Of a stretch of 64,000 bases of DNA, positions 17,901 through 25,542 are shown in pieces; within the stretch, counting starts at the first letter, position 1; each line of letters starts with the position of its first letter. A program made the position numbers and the translations under genes. The notes beneath the pieces were generated by a model. It searched no databases, was not told the DNA's origin, and saw only the letters and a program-made list of their open reading frames with translations. The stretch is taken from the NCBI RefSeq assembly GCF_002269345.1, contig NZ_CP022889.1, forward strand, positions 62,001 through 126,000. Direction: 5' to 3'. Origin of the DNA: Tsuneonella mangrovi. Lineage in GTDB: Bacteria > Pseudomonadota > Alphaproteobacteria > Sphingomonadales > Sphingomonadaceae.

Positions 17901-19001
17901 TCAGACGTTGAACTTGAACAGCATCACGTCGCCGTCCTGCACGAGGTATTCCTTGCCTTCCTGGCGCAGCTTGCCCGCTTCGCGCGCACCGCTTTCACCG
18001 CCGAGCGCGACGTAGTCGTCGTAGGCGATGGTTTCCGCGCGGATGAAGCCGCGTTCGAAATCGGTGTGTATCTCGCCGGCCGCCTGCGGTGCCTTGGCGC
18101 CCGCAGGGAAAGTCCACGCGCGCGCTTCCTTGGGGCCGACGGTGAAGAAGGTCTGCAGGCCAAGCAGCGTATAGCCCGCCCGGATCACGCGGCTGAGGCC
18201 GCTTTCGGTGAGGCCCAGTTCGGCGAGGTATTCGGCGCGCTCCTCGGTATCCATCGCCACCAGCTCGCTTTCGATCGCGGCGGAGACGACCACTGCCTGC
18301 GCGCCTTCGGCAGCGGCCTTTTCGAACACCTTGGCGGACAGCTCATTGCCGTTGGCGGCATCTTCTTCCGCCACGTTGCACACGTAGAGCACCGGCTTGG
18401 CTGTAAGCAGCTGCGCATTGCGGAAGATGTGCGCCTCCTCGTCGTCTTTCGGCTCGGTCAACCGCGCAGGCTTGCCTTCGCGCAGCAGGTCGAGCGCCTG
18501 GCCCAGCACGCTGGCGGTCAGCTTGGCTTCCTTATCGCCCGCGGTTGCCTTCTTGGCCGCGGCGGGGACGCGCTTTTCGAGGCTCTCGAGGTCGGCCAGC
18601 ATCAGCTCGGTCTCGACCACTTCGGCGTCCGCAATCGGATCGACCTTGTTGGCGACGTGCTGGATGTCGTCGTCTTCGAAGCAGCGTAGTACGTGGACGA
18701 TCGCATCGACCTCGCGGATATTGCCGAGGAACTGGTTGCCGAGGCCTTCGCCCTTGCTCGCGCCTTTCACGAGGCCGGCGATGTCGACGAACGCGAGCTG
18801 GGTTGGCACGATCTTGGCGCTGCCACCGATCTTGGCGATCGTGTCGAGCCGCGCATCGGGCACCGCGACCTGGCCCACGTTGGGCTCGATCGTGCAGAAC
18901 GGATAGTTCGCCGCCTGCGCCGCCTGCGTCTCGGTCAGCGCGTTGAACAGGGTGGACTTGCCGACATTGGGCAGCCCGACGATTCCGCAACGGAAACCCA
19001 T
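17901..19001 (-). CDS. ychF: Redox-regulated ATPase YchF (Obg-family)
   Basis: A 366-residue universally conserved TRAFAC P-loop protein. The G1 motif GLPNVGKS is at residues 9-16. It carries the YchF-type NYPFCTIEPNVG switch, FVDIAGLVKGASKGEGLGNQ and a C-terminal TGS domain (FTVGPKEARAWTF...GFIRAETIAYDDY). It prefers ATP and binds ribosomes. In most bacteria ychF directly follows pth. Here 3.3 kb of accessory DNA separates them, so ychF must have its own promoter or depend on read-through. Confidence 0.97.
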   Translation of the reverse strand: MGFRCGIVGLPNVGKSTLFNALTETQAAQAANYPFCTIEPNVGQVAVPDARLDTIAKIGGSAKIVPTQLAFVDIAGLVKGASKGEGLGNQFLGNIREVDAIVHVLRCFEDDDIQHVANKVDPIADAEVVETELMLADLESLEKRVPAAAKKATAGDKEAKLTASVLGQALDLLREGKPARLTEPKDDEEAHIFRNAQLLTAKPVLYVCNVAEEDAANGNELSAKVFEKAAAEGAQAVVVSAAIESELVAMDTEERAEYLAELGLTESGLSRVIRAGYTLLGLQTFFTVGPKEARAWTFPAGAKAPQAAGEIHTDFERGFIRAETIAYDDYVALGGESGAREAGKLRQEGKEYLVQDGDVMLFKFNV

Positions 19002-19707
19002 GAATTACTCCGGATGGTAGGTGTGGCGCGCCCGATAGGCGGGTAGCGCGCGAAAAGCTAGGGGCTTGGGGCTTCTGCGGATGGTCGACGATCGAACGGC
19101 GACCCGGCGGGGGCGGAACGCTATCCGCAGCTTTGAAGGATGTGACTTTTGGCGAAATCGCGTGCGATCATAGCGGTTTGCGTGCGTTGATGGATTGCGC
19201 GGTGTGACTTTCCAGAATTGAGAAGTCCACACATGGCGCGGGCCGGGAAGGCAGATGTGCGCGAAGAATGATGGCGTGCCGGTCATGCCGGGCAGGGTGG
19301 CCGATTTACCCCGTGTAGGACAGGGCGAAGTTGCTGGCCGAATTCTGTCCTGTGTGGTGACCGAGGGCGCCGAAAGCGGACATTCCGCTAACGACCCGAA
19401 TGCGGACATTGAAGGGACTCTTAGATTGAAGCATCGCCAATCAGACACCCAATCCTCCCGATGTCTCGAACGGCTCACTCGGCCTCCGCGCTCCTAGCAA
19501 CCCGCGTCCAAGCATTGCGACTGCCCTCAGGCAAGACCGCATTTTTCACGCCATAGGACTTAGAACCAAAGGTCGTCGCATTCTGCTTCAGCCTAGCTAA
19601 TCAGTGTCTCGGAATGGGCCAATTGGATGGCAAATCCGGCCGACCAATTGTCAATTGCTGTTCTGCCGATAAGACTGAAGGAATCAGAATGAGGTGGGGA
19701 CGTTGAG
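19002..19707. other. 706-bp gene-free left part of an accessory insertion
   Basis: I see no credible gene here; the open frames lack start signals and have unrelated composition. The ychF promoter must lie near 19002-19200. The stretch holds an inverted pair AGGACAG/CTGTCCT (19317-19323 and 19345-19351) and a repeat-rich block at 19373-19413. From about 19415 the base composition drops towards that of the low-G+C gene that follows, suggesting a junction between native and acquired DNA. Confidence 0.6.
19373..19413. repeat. Family B repeat, left copy (GCGGACATT doublet)
   Basis: GCGGACATT occurs twice (19376-19384 and 19402-19410) around TAACGACCCG. The 22-bp segment 19389-19410 matches 21852-21873 at 19 of 22 positions in the same orientation, so related copies bracket the spermidine-synthase-like gene. 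Confidence 0.6.
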
Positions 19708-21729
19708 TTGGAGCCAGTAGTTCCTTCGACGGATGTGAAGCTCGTAGTTCGGAAGACAATCGTTCGATTGGTTCTTTCGAGCTTTCTAATGCTCTTTGTC
19801 GAACTCGCGCTAATTCGATGGCTCGGCGCGAACATCGTTCACCTTTCCTACTTTTCAAATTTTGTTCTTCTGGGTTCGTTTCTCGGCGTTGGGGCCGGAT
19901 TCCTGATCAGCCGAAAGGAGTGGTCGATTTGGCCATTCTCACTTCCAATCTTGTCGATCCTTGTGATCTCAGTTTTGCTGTTCCCCGTTTCGATCGAACG
20001 GGCCGGCTCCGATGTTATCTACTTTACTTCGCTTGAGGTCAGTGGGCCGCCCGCGTGGCTCGCTCTGCCGGTTGTATTCGTGCTGGTCGCGACCATCATT
20101 GCTGGCCCTGCCGAAATAGTCGGGCGTTGCTTCGGCGAGCTGCCACCACTCTCTGCCTATCGATATGATTTGATCGGCTCCCTTCTTGGCATCGGCGCGT
20201 TCACCGCGCTCAGCTTCCTGCAAGCGCCGTCGATTGCATGGGGCTTGATTGCCATCGTTTTCTATCAAGTCCTGGCAACGAAGGGCCGACGAGTTGTGAA
20301 CCTCGCATGGAGCGCGTTTCTTGCCATTGCCCTATGCGTTGAAACATTCACCCCCGGTGTGAGTTGGTCGCCCTACTACAAGATAACCACCTATCGCTCT
20401 GACCGCGATGCTCCGGGTTTTCTGCTCATAAAGGCGAATGGCGTTCCGCACCAATTGATGGCGCCCGCTAGCTGGAAGGTAAAACAGGGAGAGCGCATCT
20501 ACGAAGCTCCATATCTACGTTTGCCGACCAACAAACTGGATGACGTTCTGATTATTGGCGCTGGTTCAGGATCAGACGTTGCGATCGCTCTTCAGGAACA
20601 TGCGAAGCGTATTGATGCAGTCGATATTGATCCTCGAATTTTGCAGATCGGTACCAATCAGAATATTGACCGCCCATACGCCAACCCCAACGTCACCAAG
20701 CACGTCAATGACGGTCGCGCCTTTTTGGAAAGTACTAACCGCAAATATGACCTGATCCTATTTGCACTGCCGGACTCGCTTACACTCGTCAGTGGCGCCT
20801 CTCAGATCCGACTTGAATCGTTCCTATTCACGAAACAGGCAATCGAGTCCGTTCGGCGACATCTGAAGCCTGATGGCGCTTTTGCGATGTACAACTACTA
20901 TCGCGAAACGTGGCTCATAGATCGCCTGGCTGGCACTGTTGCCAAAGTCTTCGGCCATTCCCCGTGCGTCGACACATTTGCAGGCGCACAAGCGACGATA
21001 AGTGTTGCAATGAAGCAATCCGCGCAGCGGTGTCAGTTGTCATGGAACCCAGCTTCGACAGGGTCGATTATCGAGCCAGCGACGGATGACGCACCTTTCC
21101 TTTATTTTCGAGGTGATGATTTTCCTCCGCTCTATACCATAACCCTTCTCGGCATCCTGATTACGTCGCTCGTCGTCGTACGTTCACTAGGCGGTCCTCT
21201 GAAGGGGATGCGTCCTTATGCCGACCTGTTCTTCATGGGGGCAGCGTTTCTCCTCCTTGAGACTAAGAATATTGCGACCTTTGCCTTGCTCTTTGGCACG
21301 ACTTGGTTCGTCAATGCATTGGTCTTCACAGGTGTCTTGCTAATCGTGCTTGCCGCTGTGGAGACAACGAGGCGGCTAAGAACCCCGCCACTTCCCGTTG
21401 TTTATGCCGCGATCGCCGCTTCATTGGCTACGGCGTGGATAATCCACCCGGAATGGTTGCTACCATTGCCATTCTTACCGCGCCTTGCTGCGGCTACCCT
21501 GCTAGCATTCATGCCAATCTACTTGGCCAACGTCGCTTTCTCGAAGCGCTTCCAGGAAACTGCAGATTCTCAATCGGCCTTTGCCATCAACCTGCTAGGA
21601 ACGATCGTGGGAGGGTGTCTTGAATATTGCGCTTTGTATTTGGGTTACAACAACTTGTTGATCGTAACCGGACTACTTTATCTGATCGCGTTTCTGTTGG
21701 TTCCTCGCCAAATGGCAAAAGTTGCCTGA
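19708..21729 (+). CDS. Membrane-bound spermidine synthase-like protein
   Basis: About 673 residues in three parts. An N-terminal block has six or so membrane helices (FVELALIRWLGANIVHLSYF is typical of polytopic aminopropyltransferase-like proteins). A central Rossmann methyltransferase/spermidine-synthase domain carries VLIIGAGSGSDV, DAVDIDPRIL and YDLILFALPDS. A C-terminal membrane block follows. The start is uncertain: TTG 19708 gives the longest product, and an internal ATG at the MLFVELALIRW segment is an alternative. Catalytic acids of true polyamine synthases are not all evident, so the substrate is unknown. G+C and codon choice are well below neighbours, which suggests transfer. Confidence 0.8.
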   Translation: MEPVVPSTDVKLVVRKTIVRLVLSSFLMLFVELALIRWLGANIVHLSYFSNFVLLGSFLGVGAGFLISRKEWSIWPFSLPILSILVISVLLFPVSIERAGSDVIYFTSLEVSGPPAWLALPVVFVLVATIIAGPAEIVGRCFGELPPLSAYRYDLIGSLLGIGAFTALSFLQAPSIAWGLIAIVFYQVLATKGRRVVNLAWSAFLAIALCVETFTPGVSWSPYYKITTYRSDRDAPGFLLIKANGVPHQLMAPASWKVKQGERIYEAPYLRLPTNKLDDVLIIGAGSGSDVAIALQEHAKRIDAVDIDPRILQIGTNQNIDRPYANPNVTKHVNDGRAFLESTNRKYDLILFALPDSLTLVSGASQIRLESFLFTKQAIESVRRHLKPDGAFAMYNYYRETWLIDRLAGTVAKVFGHSPCVDTFAGAQATISVAMKQSAQRCQLSWNPASTGSIIEPATDDAPFLYFRGDDFPPLYTITLLGILITSLVVVRSLGGPLKGMRPYADLFFMGAAFLLLETKNIATFALLFGTTWFVNALVFTGVLLIVLAAVETTRRLRTPPLPVVYAAIAASLATAWIIHPEWLLPLPFLPRLAAATLLAFMPIYLANVAFSKRFQETADSQSAFAINLLGTIVGGCLEYCALYLGYNNLLIVTGLLYLIAFLLVPRQMAKVA

Positions 21730-21784
21730 CTTCAGACCACAGGCGCTATTGCTTTCAGATATCGCATACCACCCTAGACGATTT

Positions 21785-21803
21785 GTCCGCTTTCCACCCC
21801 AAA
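21785..21803. repeat. Family B repeat, middle copy (first half)
   Basis: GTCCGCTTTCCACCCCAAA matches 22286-22304 at 17 of 19 positions in direct orientation. Together the two bracket the hairpin, the second half-repeat and the GIY-YIG cassette. Confidence 0.6.
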
Positions 21804-21804
21804 C

Positions 21805-21832
21805 GTGACCTAGCTGACAGTCAGCTCGTCAC
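21805..21832. terminator. Strong stem-loop after the spermidine-synthase-like gene
   Basis: GTGAC-CT-AGCTGA, loop CAG, TCAGCT-C-GTCAC pairs over 11 base pairs with a small internal bulge. It lies 76 bases after the stop codon. There is no T-tract, so it may be a processing or repeat-associated hairpin rather than an intrinsic terminator. Confidence 0.4.
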
Positions 21833-21851
21833 CTAAAAGCGGCTGGTCAGG

Positions 21852-21873
21852 TAACGACCCGGAAGCGGACGTT
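21852..21873. repeat. Family B repeat, middle copy (second half)
   Basis: TAACGACCCGGAAGCGGACG begins this 22-bp segment, which matches 19389-19410 at 19 of 22 positions in direct orientation. It sits 13 bases before the left inverted repeat of the GIY-YIG cassette. Confidence 0.6.
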
Positions 21874-21885
21874 AGCCTTTTACAA

Positions 21886-21916
21886 CGTCGCCCCGGGCTT
21901 GACCCGGGGTCCCGCT
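21886..21916. repeat. Left 31-bp inverted repeat of the GIY-YIG cassette (family A)
   Basis: A 31-base segment with core CCCCGGGCTTGACCCGGGG, itself a hairpin. It equals the reverse complement of 22241-22271 at 30 of 31 positions; the only difference is the central T/C. The nuclease start codon lies 18 bases inside it. Confidence 0.9.
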
Positions 21917-21934
21917 TCCCTTTTTCCTGGATTC

Positions 21935-22234
21935 ATGGACAGGGAAAATCGGGGTGGCTGGGTCTACATCATGACCGACCGCTATCGCGGCACATTGTAT
22001 GTCGGCGTGACGTCCGACCTTGCGTCTCGCATTCACCAACACCGGACCGGGACCGGCTCCGATTTTTGCGCGCGCTACCGTCTGACGCGACTGGTGTGGG
22101 CCGAGTTCGGCGAATCCATCACCGAGTGCATCACGCACGAAAAGCGCATCAAGAGATGGCACAGGGCGTGGAAGATCGAGATGATCGAACGCGCCAATCC
22201 TTCGTGGGACGACTTGTTCGATAGCCTTGTCTGA
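21935..22234 (+). CDS. Single-domain GIY-YIG endonuclease
   Basis: A 99-residue protein made only of a GIY-YIG catalytic domain. The motif reads VYI-x10-LYVG (GIY-YIG equivalent), with the catalytic Arg region SDLASRIHQHR and the metal-binding Glu in CITHEKRIKRWHRAWK. ATG 21935 is preferred because it gives the usual start MDRENRGGWVYIM; the frame extends to 21899 into the left repeat. No DNA-binding domain is attached. It sits 18 bases after and 6 bases before inverted copies of a 31-bp palindromic element. Similar small GIY-YIG proteins are common in alphaproteobacteria; their role is not established. Confidence 0.9.
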   Translation: MDRENRGGWVYIMTDRYRGTLYVGVTSDLASRIHQHRTGTGSDFCARYRLTRLVWAEFGESITECITHEKRIKRWHRAWKIEMIERANPSWDDLFDSLV

Positions 22235-22240
22235 AGGAAC

Positions 22241-22271
22241 AGCGGGACCCCGGGTCGAGCCCGGGGCGACG
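22241..22271. repeat. Right 31-bp inverted repeat of the GIY-YIG cassette (family A)
   Basis: Reverse complement of 21886-21916 with a single mismatch; internal palindrome CCCCGGGTCGAGCCCGGGG. It begins six bases after the nuclease stop codon and could also act as its terminator hairpin. Confidence 0.9.
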
Positions 22272-22285
22272 AAAGTGGCAGGCTA

Positions 22286-22304
22286 GTCCGCCTTCCGCCC
22301 CAAA
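22286..22304. repeat. Family B repeat, right copy
   Basis: GTCCGCCTTCCGCCCCAAA, 17 of 19 identical to 21785-21803, same orientation. It lies 14 bases before the pth stop and marks the right edge of the accessory insertion. Confidence 0.55.
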
Positions 22305-22318
22305 GCAGAATTCCTCGC

Positions 22319-22924
22319 CTAATCCTGCTGCCTCAGTGCCACGTCGCTCATGAAGCGCGCATCGTCGCCTTTCGCCAGCTGATCCGCCTCCGCGCCGATC
22401 GCACCGAGCATATCGGCAAGGTCGTCCATTTCCGCCTTGGCGTAGTTTCCAAGGACGTAGCCAGTCACCCGGTCCTTGTGCCCGGGATGGCCAATGCCGA
22501 TCCGCACGCGGCGAAAGGCTCCCCTGAGCCCTGTCGAAGGGTCGGGGCCCCCAAGTCCGGCAACGTGCTGATCGATGCTCCGCAGCCCGTTGTGCCCCGC
22601 CAGCCCGCCGCCAGTGCGGACCTTGACCTTGAACGGAGCGAGGTCGAGCTCGTCGTGGAACACCGTCAACGCGTCGGGCTCCAGCTTGTAGAACCGCATT
22701 GCTTCGCTGACCGATCGGCCGCTTTCGTTCATGTAGGTCGCAGGCTTTAGCAGCAGGATCTTCTCCCCGCCGATGCGGCCTTCCTGCACCCAGCCGGAGA
22801 ACTTCTTCTGCACCGGGCCGAACCCGTGCATATCGGCGATCACATCCACGGCCATGAAGCCGACGTTGTGCCGGTGCATCGCGTATTCCGGTCCGGGATT
22901 GCCGAGGCCTGTCCAGATCTGCAT
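22319..22924 (-). CDS. pth: Peptidyl-tRNA hydrolase with an extra internal loop
   Basis: A 201-residue Pth that frees tRNA from stalled peptidyl-tRNA. Conserved blocks are WTGLGNPGPEYAMHRHNVGF (catalytic His19 in RHN), KPATYMNESGRS, FHDELDL, the GGGLAGHNGLRS region and FRRVRIGIGHPG. Between SIDQH and FRRVRIG about 14 residues (AGLGGPDPSTGLRGA) are added. They correspond to a palindromic repeat at 22521-22541 and explain why the protein is longer than the usual near-190 residues. It is downstream of rplY, with an intrinsic terminator-like hairpin between them. Confidence 0.95.
   Translation of the reverse strand: MQIWTGLGNPGPEYAMHRHNVGFMAVDVIADMHGFGPVQKKFSGWVQEGRIGGEKILLLKPATYMNESGRSVSEAMRFYKLEPDALTVFHDELDLAPFKVKVRTGGGLAGHNGLRSIDQHVAGLGGPDPSTGLRGAFRRVRIGIGHPGHKDRVTGYVLGNYAKAEMDDLADMLGAIGAEADQLAKGDDARFMSDVALRQQD
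22521..22541. repeat. In-frame palindromic repeat element inside pth (family C)
   Basis: The core CCCTGAGCCCTGTCGAAGGG (22522-22541) resembles the dispersed element CCCTGAGCCTGTCGAAGGG that I recall as frequent in sphingomonad and related genomes. It encodes part of the extra Pth loop without disrupting the frame. Confidence 0.6.
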
Positions 22925-22959
22925 CGGCGCCTCCTATGCGTCGCGGGTGCAAATGAAAA

Positions 22960-22987
22960 GCGCCGACCCTTTCGCAAGGGCCGGCGC
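22960..22987 (-). terminator. Intrinsic terminator/attenuator between rplY and pth
   Basis: On the minus strand GCGCCG-G-CCCTT, loop GCGA, AAGGG-T-CGGCGC pairs over 11 bp, followed at once by TTTTCATTT. It lies 36 bases after the rplY stop and upstream of pth, so it should at least attenuate read-through from rplY into pth. Confidence 0.8.
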
Positions 22988-23022
22988 CAATCGGTTCCGT
23001 AGGCCGGAAGGGCGTGTTCGGA

Positions 23023-23697
23023 TTACTCCTCGCCGCCTTCTTCCTCTTCGCCTTCGTCGCTGGCTTGCGCGGAAGCGGGCACGTCAGCAGCGGCCACTTC
23101 TTCGCCTTCCTCGCTCTCGCTCTTCTTGAGCGCGGACGGAGCGACCAGCGTGGCGATGGTGAAGTCGCGATCGGTAATCGCGCTCTCGCTGCCTTCAGGC
23201 AGCTTCACTTCGCTGATGTGGATCGAATCGCCGACGTCCTTGCCGGTCACGTCGATCTCGATTTCGCCGGGGATCTTGTCCGCATCGCAGACGAGGTCCA
23301 GCTCGTGGCGAACCACGTTGAGCACGCCGCCCTTCTTGAGGCCGGGGCTGGCTTCTTCGTTGGTGAACACCACGGGCACCTGCACTTCGACCTTCGCGCC
23401 CTTGGCGAGGCGGAGGAAGTCTACGTGGACCGGGCGGTCGGTCACCGGATGGAAAGCGACATCCTTGGGCAGGGTGCGGACGGCCTTGCCGCCGACATCG
23501 ATCATCACGATCGAGTTCATGAAGTGGCCGGTGTCGAGCTGGCGAACCAGCTCCTTGGCCTCGACGTGGATTGCCACAGGGTCTTCCTTGCCGCCATAAA
23601 TCACGGCGGGGACACGGCCTTCGCGACGCAGTGCCCGGGAGGCTCCCTTGCCAGCCCGGTCGCGCGTCTCGGCCGGCAGGGTCAGAGCGTCGCTCAT
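23023..23697 (-). CDS. rplY: 50S ribosomal protein L25 / general stress protein Ctc
   Basis: A 224-residue TL5/CTC-type L25 that binds 5S rRNA. The N-terminal L25 domain includes [22 protein letters not shown], followed by the CTC beta domain ([20 protein letters not shown]) and an acidic, probably disordered tail of about 30 residues ([12 protein letters not shown]). Length fits the long alphaproteobacterial form. It is the first gene of the rplY-pth-(ychF) group. Confidence 0.96.
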   Translation of the reverse strand: MSDALTLPAETRDRAGKGASRALRREGRVPAVIYGGKEDPVAIHVEAKELVRQLDTGHFMNSIVMIDVGGKAVRTLPKDVAFHPVTDRPVHVDFLRLAKGAKVEVQVPVVFTNEEASPGLKKGGVLNVVRHELDLVCDADKIPGEIEIDVTGKDVGDSIHISEVKLPEGSESAITDRDFTIATLVAPSALKKSESEEGEEVAAADVPASAQASDEGEEEEGGEE

Positions 23698-23830
23698 CGT
23701 ACAGTGCCTTTCGAAATGCGTTTGATACTATTCGGTCCGCCACGCCTCCAGGGATGACCATGACGCCGAAGCGCGCGCCATTAGGGGCATGGGCCGCAAA
23801 AGGCAAGGCCCGAGGGCAGGGAAGGGAGGC

Positions 23831-24229
23831 TTAGTGGACTCCGGCAGCGACGCCGAGCCGTTCGAACACCGTTTCGTGGAGCAATTGCTCGAATTCGAGC
23901 CCGGCCTTGCCGTTTTCGACCCACAGGACCTCGGCAGCGAGCGATTCGAGCCCGTCGAAGCGCACGAACAGGCTGTCGCCCGGCTTGAGCGAGCAGGTCC
24001 GGCAATCGAGCATGCATCCGGCAAGCGACAGGTCGAGTACTTCGAAATCGATCTTCGATCCGGTCCTGGTGCGGCATTTCGCTCTCATCTTCCGCATCCT
24101 TTCAAGGTTTGCTTCCGAGGCGTCTCCCGATGCCGAATATCGTCCTAACTGCCTAAGGCCCTCCTTCGAGGCAGCGTTAGTTTCATTCTTCGAGGTATCC
24201 TGAAGCGGCCGGTAACCTTCTGGCTTCAC
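23831..24229 (-). CDS. PilZ-domain protein
   Basis: About 132 residues starting at a GTG that overlaps the aminotransferase stop (GTGA), which implies coupled translation. After a charged N-terminal tail (about 45 residues) a PilZ domain is seen. The R-rich start RMRKMRAKCR is followed by DLSLAG, the D/NxSxxG c-di-GMP-binding motif, then FVRFDGLESLAAEVLWVENGKAGLEFEQ. It may bind cyclic di-GMP. An internal ATG at RMRKM would give a domain-only product. Why it should be coupled to an exported PLP enzyme is unclear. Confidence 0.78.
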   Translation of the reverse strand: MKPEGYRPLQDTSKNETNAASKEGLRQLGRYSASGDASEANLERMRKMRAKCRTRTGSKIDFEVLDLSLAGCMLDCRTCSLKPGDSLFVRFDGLESLAAEVLWVENGKAGLEFEQLLHETVFERLGVAAGVH

Positions 24230-25539
24230 GCTTCTCGGTCGAGCGTCTCCAATGCCGTCGCCAGCGAATCGACGTCGGCGAACGAATTGAACAGCGCGGG
24301 CGTGATCCTGACGCACGCCCCCGAGGCGAGGTCGGTCCGGTGGACGGAAAAGATGCCGAACCGCTTGAGCAGCGTCGCGGCGAGCGCCTTGTTGTCCTCC
24401 ACCGAGGTCTTTCCGCGCACCCGGAACGAAGTGATCCCCACGTGCATCCGCGGATCGTCGGGCGTCATTACTTCCATGCTGGCGAGCTTGCGCGCGCGGG
24501 CCACCCACCGGTCGCGCAATGCCCGCAGGCGCGCTTCGCGCAGCGGACCGCCGATGCTCGCCTGGAACGCCAGCGCTTGCGGGACCGTGAGTTGCGTCGC
24601 GAAATCGACCGTGCCGGTGTGCAACCGCGTCTCGATGCTGTCAGGATTGCGCGGGGCCTCGGCGATGTCATGATCGATCGCGGGCAATCGGCTGCGACGG
24701 ATATACATGATCCCTACGCCCAGCGGGGCGCCGATCCACTTATGCAGGTTGATGCCGACGAAATCGGCATCGAGATCGGGCAAGGTAAAGTTCGCCTGCC
24801 CCAGGCTGTGCGCGGCGTCGACGATCGCATCGATCCCGCGTTCGCGCGCCATGGCGACGATTTCGCGCACCGGGATCATCAGGCCGGTCCGGTGGCTGAT
24901 ATGGGTCAACAGGACGAGGCGGATGGTGGGATCGGCATCGAACGCCTCACGGTAGGCCGCGAGGACATTGTCGTGGCTTGCCGGTTCGGGCAGCGCGATC
25001 TTGGTGACCTTCGCCCCGCGCTTCGCCATCGACGAGACAAGGCTTTCCTGCATCGAATCGTAGTCGAGGTCGGCGTAGAGCGCGGTCTCGCCCGGCTTGA
25101 TCCGGTTGTAGTTGCCGATCAGCGCCTTCAACGCTTCGGTAGCATTGCGGGTGAACAGGATCTCGTCCGGATCGACCTTCAGGAAGTCGGCGACCGCGTC
25201 GCGCGATTTCTCGAGGTCCGCACCCATCCCGCGCCGCGCGTAATAGCTGTTGTCGCGGTTCACCCGGTCGATGTGCACCTTGTAGGCATCGAGCACCGGG
25301 CGCGCCATCATTCCCCAATTGCCGTTCTCGAGCTGGATGATCTCCCGGGTGACGTCGTAATGCGAGGCGACCTGCGCCCAGTATGCCTCGTCGAGCACTT
25401 GCTGCATGATCGTACCTCCGGCGGGTGTCGCCGCAAAAGTTCGTGGCGCCAGCGTACTTGCTCCCGCCGCAGCCATCGCGGTCGTAAGGGCCGACCTGCG
25501 GCTCATGTTCGGGCCCTGGCGAGTTGTCTTGTCCGACAT
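24226..25539 (-). CDS. Tat-exported class V aminotransferase (isopenicillin-N-epimerase-like)
   Basis: A 437-residue fold-type I PLP protein. The N-terminus has a twin-arginine signal (MSRRSALTTAMAAAGASTLA) ending near AAT, so export to the periplasm as a folded holoenzyme is expected. The PLP lysine is in GINLHKWIGAPLG; the Asp/His pair is DAAHSLGQ. Related proteins are annotated as isopenicillin N epimerase or cysteine desulfurase-like, but the substrate is unknown. The stop is shared with the PilZ start, and three bases separate it from the upstream GumN-like gene. Confidence 0.88.
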   Translation of the reverse strand: MSDKTTRQGPNMSRRSALTTAMAAAGASTLAPRTFAATPAGGTIMQQVLDEAYWAQVASHYDVTREIIQLENGNWGMMARPVLDAYKVHIDRVNRDNSYYARRGMGADLEKSRDAVADFLKVDPDEILFTRNATEALKALIGNYNRIKPGETALYADLDYDSMQESLVSSMAKRGAKVTKIALPEPASHDNVLAAYREAFDADPTIRLVLLTHISHRTGLMIPVREIVAMARERGIDAIVDAAHSLGQANFTLPDLDADFVGINLHKWIGAPLGVGIMYIRRSRLPAIDHDIAEAPRNPDSIETRLHTGTVDFATQLTVPQALAFQASIGGPLREARLRALRDRWVARARKLASMEVMTPDDPRMHVGITSFRVRGKTSVEDNKALAATLLKRFGIFSVHRTDLASGACVRITPALFNSFADVDSLATALETLDREA

Positions 25540-25542
25540 CGT

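Larger units (their letters stand above)
21886..22271. mobile_element. 386-bp putative mobile cassette: IR31 - GIY-YIG gene - IR31
   Basis: The nuclease gene is enclosed almost exactly by the two inverted 31-bp repeats. The unit sits between family B half-repeats, inside DNA that separates pth from ychF, genes normally adjacent. No target-site duplication is obvious directly outside the repeats. Mobility is inferred from this layout and from other copies of the same palindrome elsewhere in the window. No transposase is present. Confidence 0.55.

Noticed and set aside
19005-19478. 157-codon frame upstream of ychF on the minus strand
   Set aside because: No homology, signal or ribosome-binding site; it runs through repeats and the ychF promoter region.
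22149-22952. 267-codon frame overlapping pth on the minus strand
   Set aside because: Different frame of pth running on into the nuclease cassette; the pth frame carries all conserved motifs.
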